NCBI RefSeq assembly: GCF_018614585.1
Contig: NZ_JAGGOI010000005.1
Coordinates: forward strand, 62,001-126,000
Direction of reading: 5' to 3'
Source: Streptomyces sp. ISL-1
GTDB lineage: Bacteria; Actinomycetota; Actinomycetes; Streptomycetales; Streptomycetaceae
DNA: 64,000 bases
Within the stretch, counting starts at the first letter, position 1. The number at the start of each line of letters is the position of its first letter. Positions 1-8,090 of the stretch are shown here, piece after piece. The position numbers were made by a program, and so were the translations under genes. The notes below the pieces were generated by a model. That model had not been told where the DNA came from, made no database searches, and saw only the letters and a list, made by a program, of their open reading frames with translations.

Positions 1-757
1 GCAGCGCGACCAGCATGTCGTTCCAGACCCAGAGGAACTGGAAGATCGCCAGGCTGGCCAGGGCGGGCCGTCCCAGTGGCAGGATCAGCTGGTAGAAGAT
101 CCGCCACTCTCCGCCGCCGTCCATCCGGGCGGCCTCCAGCATTTCGCGCGGGATCTCGGCGAAATAGTTACGGAGGAGGAAGATCGCGAAGGGCAGTCCA
201 TAGGCGACATGGAAGAGGATCACGCCCGGGATCGTGCCGAACAGCCCTACGGCGCCGAACAGTTTGGCCACGGGCAGCAGCCCGATCTGGACGGGCACCA
301 CGAGGAGACCCACGACCACCAGGAAGATCGTGTTGCGGCCGGGGAACTCCAGCCAGGCGAAGGCGTATCCGGCGAGCGCCGCGATGCCGACGACCAGGGC
401 GGTGGTGGGCACCGAGATCAGCACGGTGTTCCAGAAGGCCTGCGTGATACCGGAGTCCTGGAACAGAGCGGTGTAGTTGTCCAGCGACAGTTGCCCGGGA
501 TCGGTGAGCGCCGTCCACCAGCCCTCGGCAGCGTTGTCCTGCTCGGAGCGCATCGAGGACAGGAACAGCCCGGCCAGCGGCGTGATCCAGACGAGTGCGA
601 CGACGAGCAGGACGGCCTGGACCAGTCCGTTGCTCAGCCACTTGGTGAGCACGCCCAGGGGGCGCGGGCGCGGCCGGCGTGGCCGCACAGGGGCGTTGAG
701 GGAGGTCTTGGCGACCGGCTGGGACGGATTGCGCTCCATGGTGCTGTGACCGCTCAT
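1..757 (-). CDS. Carbohydrate ABC transporter permease, MalG type (3' end outside window)
   Basis: Inner-membrane permease subunit of a sugar importer. Read from an ATG at 757, the protein starts MSGHSTMERN, has a basic N-terminus, then hydrophobic helices and the EAA loop typical of binding-protein-dependent permeases (EMLEAARMDGGGEWRIFYQ, bases about 65-145), which docks on the ATPase. It is still open at base 1, so the last helices are missing. Its ATG overlaps the stop of the MalF-type gene (ATGA at 757-754), implying translational coupling. No ATPase is encoded nearby; in streptomycetes the shared MsiK ATPase often energises such importers (family knowledge, not seen here). Confidence 0.93.
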   Translation of the reverse strand, partial: MSGHSTMERNPSQPVAKTSLNAPVRPRRPRPRPLGVLTKWLSNGLVQAVLLVVALVWITPLAGLFLSSMRSEQDNAAEGWWTALTDPGQLSLDNYTALFQDSGITQAFWNTVLISVPTTALVVGIAALAGYAFAWLEFPGRNTIFLVVVGLLVVPVQIGLLPVAKLFGAVGLFGTIPGVILFHVAYGLPFAIFLLRNYFAEIPREMLEAARMDGGGEWRIFYQLILPLGRPALASLAIFQFLWVWNDMLVAL

Positions 758-2094
758 GCTCCGCTCCTTCGGAAGCGCCGGACGTTGAAGATCATGGCGG
801 GTACGACCAGGAGCAGGAGAAGCACGCTGAGGGCGCTGCCGAGGCCCTGGTTGTTGCCGCCGCCGAAGGACACCAGCCACATCCGGGTCGCCAGGACGTT
901 GGCCTCTTCCTGGACCGGCCCGGGCGCGATGATCCACACGAGGTCGAAGACCTTCATCACATTGATCACCAGGGTCACGAAGACCACCGTCAACACCGGG
1001 GCGAGCAGCGGCACCGTGATCTTCCGGAAGATCTGCCACTCGTTGGCGCCGTCCATCCGGGCCGCCTCCAGAGCGTCCCGGGGGATGGCCGCGAGTCCAG
1101 CGGCGATCAGCACCATCGAGAAGCCGGTCCAGATCCACAGATAGGCACCGATGATCGCGGGGGTGACCAGAGCGGGACCGAGCCAGGAAATGCCCTGATA
1201 GGGGGCTGCGAAGTTCTCCGCCGGCAGCCGGACGGTGTACGAACCGGCGTCCAGGCCGGGGAAGTTGAACGAGCCGTCCGCGGCGGTGGTGGCTTTCGCG
1301 GCCACCTTTCCGTCCCGTACAGCCTCGACCGACATCCCCGGCAGACCCTTCTCGACCGGGTCGACCTTGCCCGGCTTGCCGCCTCCGCCGGGAGTGAAGT
1401 CCAGGTAGACCACGCCCTTCACCTCGTCGGCGGCGGGCGCGGCCAGGGACGCGGCATGTGCGGGCCGGGCACCGGACGGCATTTTGTCCGGTGCCACTCC
1501 GACGAAGCCGAGGCTGACGGACTTTCCGGGGCTGACCGCGTCGGCCGTACGGTACGCACCGCCCGGATCCCCGGTCAGTCCCTGGCCCTGACGGGCTCTG
1601 GCGGTGGGGTACGCGGAGCGGTCGTCGAAGGCGTCGTGGACCCCGACGGCCACGGCGTTGAGTACACCCCGGTTCGGGTCCTCCTCGTACGCGAGCCGGA
1701 AGATGATGCCGGCGGCCAGGAACGACACCGCCATGGGCAGGAAGAGGACCAGCTTGAAGGCAGTTGCCCAGCGCACCTTCTCGGTGAGTACGGCGAGCAC
1801 CAGGCCGAGACCGGTCAGCAGTACCGGAGCGACGACAACCCAGATGGTGCTGTTGCGGATCGCCTTGAGCGTCGCGGGATCGCTGAATATCTCGGAGTAG
1901 TTGTCGCCGCCGACGAAGCGGTCACCGCTCGCGTCGAAGAGACTGCGACCGGCGGAGAACAGAACCGGGTAGACGACCAGGGCACCGAGCAGGAGCAGCG
2001 CGGGCAGGACGAACACCACGGCGATGTTCCGCCTTTGGCGCATGGCCCGCCGCCGCGGATTCGCGGCGGCGGTGGATGTGGTGAGTGCAGCCAT
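754..2094 (-). CDS. Carbohydrate ABC transporter permease, MalF type, with extracytoplasmic insertion
   Basis: Partner permease to the MalG-type subunit, 446 aa from the ATG at 2094; that start leaves 11 bp after the binding-protein gene and a GAGG a few bases upstream. Hydrophobic helices lie near residues 23-45, 83-105 and 112-132. An extracytoplasmic stretch of about 160 residues (roughly 140-300) follows, then more helices and the EAA loop (ALEAARMDGANEWQIF). Residues about 228-292 of the insertion read like an SdrD-B/CNA-B or prealbumin-like beta fold (GVVYLDF, EKGLPGMSVEAVRDG, DGSFNFPGLDAGSYTV). E. coli MalF also carries a large periplasmic P2 loop that contacts the binding protein, so a similar role is inferred. 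Confidence 0.92.
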   Translation of the reverse strand: MAALTTSTAAANPRRRAMRQRRNIAVVFVLPALLLLGALVVYPVLFSAGRSLFDASGDRFVGGDNYSEIFSDPATLKAIRNSTIWVVVAPVLLTGLGLVLAVLTEKVRWATAFKLVLFLPMAVSFLAAGIIFRLAYEEDPNRGVLNAVAVGVHDAFDDRSAYPTARARQGQGLTGDPGGAYRTADAVSPGKSVSLGFVGVAPDKMPSGARPAHAASLAAPAADEVKGVVYLDFTPGGGGKPGKVDPVEKGLPGMSVEAVRDGKVAAKATTAADGSFNFPGLDAGSYTVRLPAENFAAPYQGISWLGPALVTPAIIGAYLWIWTGFSMVLIAAGLAAIPRDALEAARMDGANEWQIFRKITVPLLAPVLTVVFVTLVINVMKVFDLVWIIAPGPVQEEANVLATRMWLVSFGGGNNQGLGSALSVLLLLLVVPAMIFNVRRFRRSGA

Positions 2095-2105
2095 GGTGCG
2101 AGGCC

Positions 2106-3434
2106 TCAGCTCTTGTAAGCCTTGGCGGCCGCGGCTTCGAGCTTGGCCGCGGTGGCCTTCGGGTCCGACGGGTCGCGCAGGAAGTCCTGGAGGAGCTTCC
2201 ACTCGCCCGCGCCCTTGGTTCCGCCGAACGCGGCCGGGGCCTGGTCGGACATGTCGAAGCGCACCGAGTCACCGGCATCCACCAGCGACTTGGCCGTGGA
2301 GCGGGTGGTGTCATCGGCGTACGAGGCGAGGTCCACGTCCTTGTTGGGGGAGAGGAAGCCTCCGGCGCCGGCCCACACCGAAGCCGCTTCGGGGGTGGCC
2401 ATGAACTCCAGCAGCCGCTGCGCCGCCTTTTTGTTCTTGCCGTCCTTGAGCACCACGGCCGCGTCGCCGCCGCTGACCACCGGCGCCTTGCCGCTGTCGA
2501 CGCCGGGGAACGGGAAGAACTTGGCGTCCTCGCCGAGCTTCTTGCCGAAGTCGTCCTTGGCCATCCCGCCCACGAAGTCGCCCTCGTAGACCATGCCGGC
2601 CTTGGGCTCGGGACCGAAGACCTGCTCGATCGAGCCCGGGAAGTCGGTGCGCAGGGCGCCGGCCGAGCCTCCGGCCACCAGCTGCTTGTCCTTGAACACC
2701 TCACCCAGGGTGGTGAGCGCCTTGACCACGCTGGCGTCGGTCCAGGGCAGGGTGTGGGCGGCCAGCTGGTCGTACTTCTCCGGTCCTGCCTGGGAGAGGT
2801 AGATGTTCTCGAACCAGTCGGTGAGGGTCCAGCCGTCCTCGCCGGCGACGGAGAAGGCGGGGAGTCCGGAGTCGGCGAGCGTGCGGCCCGCCTTCAGCAT
2901 GTCCGTGTAGCTCTTGGGCTCCGCCACTCCGGCCTGCTCGAACGCGCTCGGGCTGTACCAGACGGTCGACTTGTGAGCCGCCTTGAAGTAGAGGCCGTAG
3001 TAGGTCTTGTCGACGGTGCCGTAGCTCTTCCACACCGTGGCGAGGTTGGCGCCGGCGGTCTTCGCGGTCTTCTCCGACAGGGGCTCGAGCCAGCCCTCCT
3101 TGGCGAACTGCTGCAGTACGCCGACCTGAGGCACCATCGCCACGTCCGGTGCGTTGCCGCCCTCGATCTTGCTGCCGACGAAGGTGGAGACGTTGTCACC
3201 GGTGGGCACGAAGACCGTCTTGGCGCCGGTCTCCTTGGTGAAGGCGTCCAGCACCTTGCGGAAGTTCTTCTGCTCGCTGCCGGTCCAGACTCCGGCCACG
3301 GTCACGGTCTGGCCGCTGAGTTCCTGGCCGCTCGCCGGGCCGGGTGAGCCGCCGCAGGCCGTCGCGCTGAGGGCGAGGGCGAGCACCGTCGATGCGGCCG
3401 CCGTGGTCCGCCGGGTCGTGGTGAGTCGTCGCAT
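2106..3434 (-). CDS. Extracellular sugar-binding lipoprotein of ABC importer
   Basis: 442-aa family 1 solute-binding protein, the receptor for the two permeases encoded just downstream. The N-terminus is a lipoprotein signal: Arg-rich MRRLTTTRR, a hydrophobic stretch and the lipobox LSATACGG, so the mature protein should be anchored by its Cys outside the membrane. The body has the usual landmarks of MalE-type proteins: an early VTVAGVWTGSEQKNF strand, NAPDVAMVPQVG, and a Trp-rich C-terminal half. It sits between the alpha-glucosidase gene and malF/malG in one direction with short gaps, so the ligand is probably an alpha-glucoside; the exact sugar cannot be read from the sequence. Confidence 0.93.
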   Translation of the reverse strand: MRRLTTTRRTTAAASTVLALALSATACGGSPGPASGQELSGQTVTVAGVWTGSEQKNFRKVLDAFTKETGAKTVFVPTGDNVSTFVGSKIEGGNAPDVAMVPQVGVLQQFAKEGWLEPLSEKTAKTAGANLATVWKSYGTVDKTYYGLYFKAAHKSTVWYSPSAFEQAGVAEPKSYTDMLKAGRTLADSGLPAFSVAGEDGWTLTDWFENIYLSQAGPEKYDQLAAHTLPWTDASVVKALTTLGEVFKDKQLVAGGSAGALRTDFPGSIEQVFGPEPKAGMVYEGDFVGGMAKDDFGKKLGEDAKFFPFPGVDSGKAPVVSGGDAAVVLKDGKNKKAAQRLLEFMATPEAASVWAGAGGFLSPNKDVDLASYADDTTRSTAKSLVDAGDSVRFDMSDQAPAAFGGTKGAGEWKLLQDFLRDPSDPKATAAKLEAAAAKAYKS

Positions 3435-3473
3435 GGTGACAGTCCTTCCGAGAGGGTGGGAATGCTTGGTGGT

Positions 3474-5147
3474 TCAGGGGGTGGGGCAGTCGCCCGTCCA
3501 CCACGCGGCGGTCGCTCCGGGGAGCACGCCGTCGGGGCAGGGGCCGCTGGAGAGGAGCGGAGTGCCCGTGACCGGCGCGGGCACGGGCTCGGTGCCGAAG
3601 TTGACCGCGCAGATCAGCCCGTCGCCGCGGGTCATAGCCAGGACCTGCGGGGGCGTCTCCAGCCAGCGCAGGCTGCCCTCGCCCAACTGCGGCAGGCTGC
3701 GCCGCAGTTGGAGTCCATCGCGGTAGAGGTGCCAGAAGGAGCGGGTGTCGGCCAGCGCCCGGTCGGTGGCGTGTTCGGCGAACCAATCGGGCTGTGGCAG
3801 CCAGGGCCGCGCGCCGGCCGCGCCCTGGCTGAAGCCGAACGGTGAGGCGTGGCCCGACCAGGGCAGCGGCACCCGGCAGCCGTCCCGGATGCGCGCGCGG
3901 CTGCCGGTGCGATGGAAGATCGGGTCGGTGAGCACCTCGTCCGGCAGATCGAGGACTTCGGGGAGGCCGAGCTCCTCGCCCTGGTAGACGTACGCGGCGC
4001 CGGGCAGTGCCAGCATCAGCAGAGCGGCGGCGCGGGCGCGCGCCGCGCCGAGTCCGCTTGCCTCCACGCCGGGTTCGCCCGCGTATCGGGTGACCGTGCG
4101 TACCTGGTCGTGGTTGTTGAGCACCCAGGTGACAGTGGAGCCGGTCCCTGCGATGTCGCGTATCGCCTCTGTGATGGTCGCCCGGAAGGCATCGGCGTCC
4201 CAGGGAGCGCTGAGCAGGTCGAAGAAGAACGCCTGGTGCAGTTCGTCGGGCCGTACGTACTTGGCGTGCTCACGGGCGGTGGGTACGGAGACCTCGCCGA
4301 CGAGCAGCCGCTCGTTGCCGTCCTTGGCCGCGTACTCCTCGCACACCGATCGCCAGCGCCGCCACACCTGGTGGACTTCCGGCTGGTTCCAGGCCAGCGG
4401 GTTCACCGAGTCACGGGCGCGCTCGTCGGCGGCGGGGTCGGCCGAGTCTGGCAGCTCCTGGTGCTTGAAGAGACCGGCGGCGACATCGATGCGGAAGCCG
4501 TCGACGCCCCGGTCCAGCCAGAAGCGGAGTACCTGCTCGAAGCTGTCGCCGACCTCGGGGTTGCGCCAGTTCAGGTCGGGCTGCTGCGAGGTGAACAGGT
4601 GCAGATACCACTGACCGGGGGTGCCGTCGGATTCGGTGATCCGGCTCCAGGCGGGGCCGCCGAACATCGCCCGCCAGTTGTTGGGGGGCTCAGCGCCGTC
4701 CGGGCCGCGGCCGTCGGCGAAGTGGAAGCGGGTGCGGGGGGCGCTGCCGGGGTCGGCGGCGAGCGCTTCGCGGAACCACGGGTGCTCGCTGGAGCAGTGG
4801 TTGGGGACGATGTCGAGCAGCAGCTTGAGTCCGAGCCGGCGGGCGTCGGCCATCAGCAGGTCGAACTCGGCCAGGTCGCCGTAGACAGGGTCGACGTCGC
4901 GGTAGTCGGCGACGTCGTAACCGTGGTCGTGCTGCGGCGACGGATAGAACGGGCTGAGCCAGATGCCGTCGACACCGAGCTTCCTGAGGTACGGAAGTCC
5001 GGCCCGTACGCCGGCCAGGTCGCCGATGCCGTCCCCGGTGCTGTCGAGGAAGCTACGGACGTACACCTGGTAGATAACCGCATCGCGCCACCAGGAGCCG
5101 GCCGTGCGGGAGGAATGGCCGAGGGCGGCCGGAAGAGCTGTGAGCAT
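3474..5147 (-). CDS. GH13 alpha-glucosidase / oligo-1,6-glucosidase family enzyme
   Basis: 557-aa glycoside hydrolase family 13 enzyme that would hydrolyse imported alpha-glucosides in the cytoplasm (no signal peptide). Conserved regions appear in order: WWRDAVIYQVYVRSF at the N-terminus, DIVPNHCS (region I), GVDGFRIDVA with the nucleophile Asp (region II), LLVGEVSVPT with the acid/base Glu (region III), and VLNNHDQVR (region IV). The length fits the oligo-1,6-glucosidase/alpha-glucosidase subfamily. It is the first gene of the minus-strand sugar operon, with 39 bp to the binding-protein gene. No strong Shine-Dalgarno precedes the ATG at 5147, so the start could lie a few codons downstream. 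Confidence 0.93.
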   Translation of the reverse strand: MLTALPAALGHSSRTAGSWWRDAVIYQVYVRSFLDSTGDGIGDLAGVRAGLPYLRKLGVDGIWLSPFYPSPQHDHGYDVADYRDVDPVYGDLAEFDLLMADARRLGLKLLLDIVPNHCSSEHPWFREALAADPGSAPRTRFHFADGRGPDGAEPPNNWRAMFGGPAWSRITESDGTPGQWYLHLFTSQQPDLNWRNPEVGDSFEQVLRFWLDRGVDGFRIDVAAGLFKHQELPDSADPAADERARDSVNPLAWNQPEVHQVWRRWRSVCEEYAAKDGNERLLVGEVSVPTAREHAKYVRPDELHQAFFFDLLSAPWDADAFRATITEAIRDIAGTGSTVTWVLNNHDQVRTVTRYAGEPGVEASGLGAARARAAALLMLALPGAAYVYQGEELGLPEVLDLPDEVLTDPIFHRTGSRARIRDGCRVPLPWSGHASPFGFSQGAAGARPWLPQPDWFAEHATDRALADTRSFWHLYRDGLQLRRSLPQLGEGSLRWLETPPQVLAMTRGDGLICAVNFGTEPVPAPVTGTPLLSSGPCPDGVLPGATAAWWTGDCPTP

Positions 5148-5202
5148 CTCGCGATGACCCGTTCTGAAGGATGCGAGAGCGCCCCAGAGCGGGTGCGCTG
5201 TT

Positions 5203-5241
5203 ATGCATGCATGTTAAGTAGGGGTGACGGCAACGTGTCAA
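5203..5241 (-). promoter_or_regulatory. Candidate promoter and operator of the alpha-glucosidase operon
   Basis: On the minus strand a perfect -35 hexamer TTGACA (5241-5236) is followed after 17-18 bp by CTTAAC/TTAACA as a weak -10. Immediately downstream is a perfect 10-bp palindrome, ATGCATGCAT (5203-5212), about 55 bp before the gene start. A palindrome overlapping the probable transcription start is what a sugar-responsive repressor site looks like, but no LacI-type regulator is in the window. Promoter and operator function are inferred. Confidence 0.45.
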
Positions 5242-5348
5242 CGATGCTGCGAGAATCAGCCCGGGTATGCCCGAGTATTTGGGGGTATGTCAGAGTCAGG
5301 CGCTAGATAACAAATAAGTAATGGCTGAAGGGGGACGGCTGGAAAGAT

Positions 5349-6620
5349 TCAGCCCCTGCGGGAGATCGCGCCCAGCTCGCGGGACAGCCGTTCCACTGCC
5401 TGCTGCGGCGTCTGACGCAGCGCCATGACGTCCTGCACGACGGCCTGCACGGCGAGGCTCACCTGGTCATACCGAGGGCTCTTGGGCCGCGGCTCGGCCG
5501 CCAGCACGCTCTGCCGCAGCGTGGGCAGATACGGGTAGGCCCGGATCAGGGCGGGGTCCTCGTACAGCGCGGCGCGTACCGGTGGCAGTGAGCCCTCGGT
5601 GAGCACCTGGCGCTGCACGCGCTCGCTGGTGAGATAGGCGATCAGGTCGGCGGCCGACTCCGGATGCCGGGAGTGGCTGGAGACCGCGAGATTGGAACCG
5701 CCGAGCACACTCGTGCCCGGTCCGGACGGTCCGGGCAGCGGCACCGCACCGAATGCGCCGGCTACCTTCGATCCCGGCGAGTTGGCCATCGAGTACACGT
5801 AGGGCCAGTTCCGCAGAAAGAGCAGCCGGCCGTTCTGGAAGGCCTGCCGGGACTCCTCCTCCTTGTAGCCGCGGGCCTGCGGGGAGATCCAGCCGTCCCG
5901 CACTCCGCCCGCCAGGAACTCCAGTCCGGCCCGGGCCGGCGCCGAGTCCACCGTGACCCTGGCGCCGTCGTCCCGCAGGATCGAGCCGCCCGCCGAATGC
6001 ACCGCCTCGGTGGCGTTGACCGTCAGTCCCTCGTACGGCAGGAACTGGCCGGCATAGCCGTCCATGCCGTACTTGGGGGCCAGCTCCCGTGCCTGCCGGG
6101 CCAGCTGTGCCCAGGTGCGCGGGGGCCGTTCGCCCGCCCGCTCCAGGATGTCCTTGCGGTAGTACAGCAGTCCGGCGTTGGTGACATAAGGGACGGCGTA
6201 GAGGCGGCCGTCGAAGGTGGCTGTGTCCACCACGGGAGCGAGGAAGCTGTCCAGCGGGAACCGGTCCCGCTGCAGAGGGGAGATCCATCCCGCGGCCGCG
6301 AATTCGGAGGTCCAGGCCACATCGATGTTCAGTACGTCGAACCGGTCGCTGCCGGACCGCAGCTCGCTGATCATCTGGGCCCGGGTCTCGTCCGCGGAGT
6401 CGGGCAGCTCGACGAGCGTGACCTGTTCTTTCGCGTGACTGCGGTTCCAGTTGTCCAGCAGCGGACCGAGATACTCGGTCAGGTCGCCCGCTGTCACCAG
6501 CGTCATGGGCCCGCGGCCCTTGGGAGCCGCAGCCCCGGGCTGGGTGGCGAAGCCCGCGTAACCCGCCAGAAGCACGGCGAGAACGAGGAGCCCCCTACCC
6601 GCGGCGTGCATCCACCGCAT
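5349..6620 (-). CDS. Extracellular solute-binding protein (trehalose/maltose type)
   Basis: Second sugar-binding protein, 423 aa from the ATG at 6620, chosen over an in-frame ATG six codons upstream because GGGAGGA lies at ideal distance before it. The N-terminus is a hydrophobic signal (RGLLVLAVLLAGYAGFA) without a clear lipobox Cys, so it may be secreted or membrane-tethered. Family features are the domain with FDVLNIDVAWTSEFAAAGWI, the hinge strand YAVPYVTNAGLLYYRKDIL and the C-terminal PLPGPSGPGTSVLGGSNLAVSS split by family-typical spacing. It is upstream of the alpha-glucosidase operon in the same direction but 201 bp away with its own probable promoter. No dedicated permease adjoins it. 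Confidence 0.88.
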   Translation of the reverse strand: MRWMHAAGRGLLVLAVLLAGYAGFATQPGAAAPKGRGPMTLVTAGDLTEYLGPLLDNWNRSHAKEQVTLVELPDSADETRAQMISELRSGSDRFDVLNIDVAWTSEFAAAGWISPLQRDRFPLDSFLAPVVDTATFDGRLYAVPYVTNAGLLYYRKDILERAGERPPRTWAQLARQARELAPKYGMDGYAGQFLPYEGLTVNATEAVHSAGGSILRDDGARVTVDSAPARAGLEFLAGGVRDGWISPQARGYKEEESRQAFQNGRLLFLRNWPYVYSMANSPGSKVAGAFGAVPLPGPSGPGTSVLGGSNLAVSSHSRHPESAADLIAYLTSERVQRQVLTEGSLPPVRAALYEDPALIRAYPYLPTLRQSVLAAEPRPKSPRYDQVSLAVQAVVQDVMALRQTPQQAVERLSRELGAISRRG

Positions 6621-6666
6621 AGGTTCCTCCCAGTGCACCGATCCGGCCGCGCCGCCGTCCCATGTG

Positions 6667-6687
6667 GCCTATGTATACCTGTTAGGC
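6667..6687 (+). promoter_or_regulatory. Candidate PadR operator (imperfect dyad)
   Basis: Between the divergent binding-protein and PadR genes lies a dyad with 5-bp arms GCCTA (6667-6671) and TAGGC (6683-6687), followed by a GATACT hexamer (6693-6698) that could be a -10 element. PadR repressors usually bind an operator in their own promoter. The dyad is short, so this is only a candidate. Confidence 0.25.
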
Positions 6688-6786
6688 ATGGGCGATACTA
6701 GACGTCCAGGCGGAGAAGGCGGGTGGCGCGAACCACACCCCGTATCCGAGCCAACAGGAAACTACGGAGCGGGAGGGAGGGAGCGC

Positions 6787-7293
6787 GTGCGGCTGCCGCT
6801 CCTGGCACTTCTCACCCGTGGTCCGGCTCACGGCTACGAGCTCAAGCAGGACCTTGAGAAGCTCCTGGGCGCCGCGTACCCTCAGCCCAACGTCGGCCAG
6901 ATCTATGTCACCCTCGGGCGGCTGGAGAAGGCCGGTCTGATCGCCGGCGAGGACGTCGAGCAGTCCGGCAGACCCAACAAGCGCACCTACCGGCTCACCG
7001 ACGCCGGGCGCGAGGCCGTACTCGCCTGGTTCGACGAGACCGCGGACGAGCCACGGGTGAGGGACGAGTTCTTCATGAAGGTCGCCCTCGCACCACAATC
7101 CGGTCTCGCCGACCCGATCACCCTGATCAACAGACAGCGGCGGCAGTACCTGAACACCATGCGTGACCTGTCGAAGCTGGCCGCGGCCGAGGACCGGGAC
7201 AACAGGGTCTCCCAGCTGCTGATCGAGGGCGCGATGCTGCATCTGCAAGCCGACCTCGACTGGCTGGAACGCTGTCAGGAGGAGCTGGAATGA
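6787..7293 (+). CDS. PadR family transcriptional regulator
   Basis: 168-aa winged-helix regulator. I chose the GTG at 6787 because GGGAGGGAGG sits just upstream and the protein then begins MRLPLLALLTRGPAHGYELKQ, exactly where PadR proteins begin; longer in-frame starts add a non-conserved tail. The PadR wHTH spans about residues 1-75 (GQIYVTLGRLEKAGLIAGE is the recognition helix/wing) and a helical C-terminal domain for dimerisation and ligand binding follows. The stop overlaps the ABC ATPase start (ATGA), so it is co-transcribed with and probably controls the exporter. PadR proteins commonly repress such transporters until an inducer binds. Confidence 0.93.
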   Translation: MRLPLLALLTRGPAHGYELKQDLEKLLGAAYPQPNVGQIYVTLGRLEKAGLIAGEDVEQSGRPNKRTYRLTDAGREAVLAWFDETADEPRVRDEFFMKVALAPQSGLADPITLINRQRRQYLNTMRDLSKLAAAEDRDNRVSQLLIEGAMLHLQADLDWLERCQEELE

Positions 7294-8090
7294 GCGAGGA
7301 CACCGCTCCTGCCGCGCTGGGCACTCCCGGCGCCGCGCCCGGTCAGGGGGGCAATGTGCCGATCGTGCGCGCCGAGGGTCTGACCAAGACCCATCACGGC
7401 GAAGGCACACCGGTGCACGCCGTTCGCGGAGTGGATCTGACCGTTCAGCCCGGGGAGTTCGTTGCTGTCACCGGCCCCTCCGGCGCCGGCAAGTCCACGC
7501 TGCTCCACCTCATCGGCGGGCTCGAGCGACCCGACAGCGGCCGTCTCTGGCTCGACGGCCGCCGGGTGGACGAGTATCGCGAGGCTCGCTGGGCGATGCT
7601 GCGCCGCCGGAGTATCGGCATCGTCTTCCAGTTCTTCAACCTGGTCTCCGACCTCACTGTCGCCGACAACATCGAACTGCCCGCGCTGCTCGCGGGCGCC
7701 TCACCCAGGGCAGCCCGGGACAGCCGGGCCGAATTGCTCGCCGAACTCGGGCTCGAAGGCAGGGAACGGTCCATGCCGGGCGAACTGTCCGGCGGCGAGC
7801 AGCAGCGCGTCGCCCTGGCCAGGGCCCTGGTGAACCATCCCGCGCTGCTGCTCGCCGACGAACCGGCGGGCAGCCTGGACAGCAAGGGCACCCGGGAAGT
7901 GCTCCGGCTGCTCTCCCGGTTCCACCAGCGCGGCCAGACGATCGTGCTGGTCACCCATGACGCACGGATGGCCAGCGCCGCCGACCGGGTCATCAGCTTC
8001 TTCGACGGGCGAATAGCCGACGACGCGACACTCGGCGCGGGGCGCCGCACCGCGGGCGGCGTCTCCGGCGTGCTCGAACTGAAGGAGTGA
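7290..8090 (+). CDS. ABC transporter ATP-binding protein (LolD/MacB type)
   Basis: 266-aa nucleotide-binding subunit. Walker A GPSGAGKST, Q-loop VFQFFNL, signature LSGGEQQRVALARAL, Walker B LLLADEPAG followed by SLDSKGT, and the switch His in LVTHDARM are all intact, so it should be catalytically active. This subclass powers mechanotransmission systems that work with FtsX-type permeases rather than classical substrate-channel ABC transporters. The ATG overlaps the padR stop and the TGA overlaps the GTG of the permease gene (GTGA), a tightly coupled three-gene operon. Cargo is unknown; drug, lipid or peptide handling at the membrane is likely. Confidence 0.95.
   Translation: MSEDTAPAALGTPGAAPGQGGNVPIVRAEGLTKTHHGEGTPVHAVRGVDLTVQPGEFVAVTGPSGAGKSTLLHLIGGLERPDSGRLWLDGRRVDEYREARWAMLRRRSIGIVFQFFNLVSDLTVADNIELPALLAGASPRAARDSRAELLAELGLEGRERSMPGELSGGEQQRVALARALVNHPALLLADEPAGSLDSKGTREVLRLLSRFHQRGQTIVLVTHDARMASAADRVISFFDGRIADDATLGAGRRTAGGVSGVLELKE

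Noticed and set aside
2085..3347. 420-codon plus-strand frame opposite the sugar-binding protein gene
   Set aside because: No domain, valine/glycine-rich shadow composition; the lipoprotein on the minus strand is clear.
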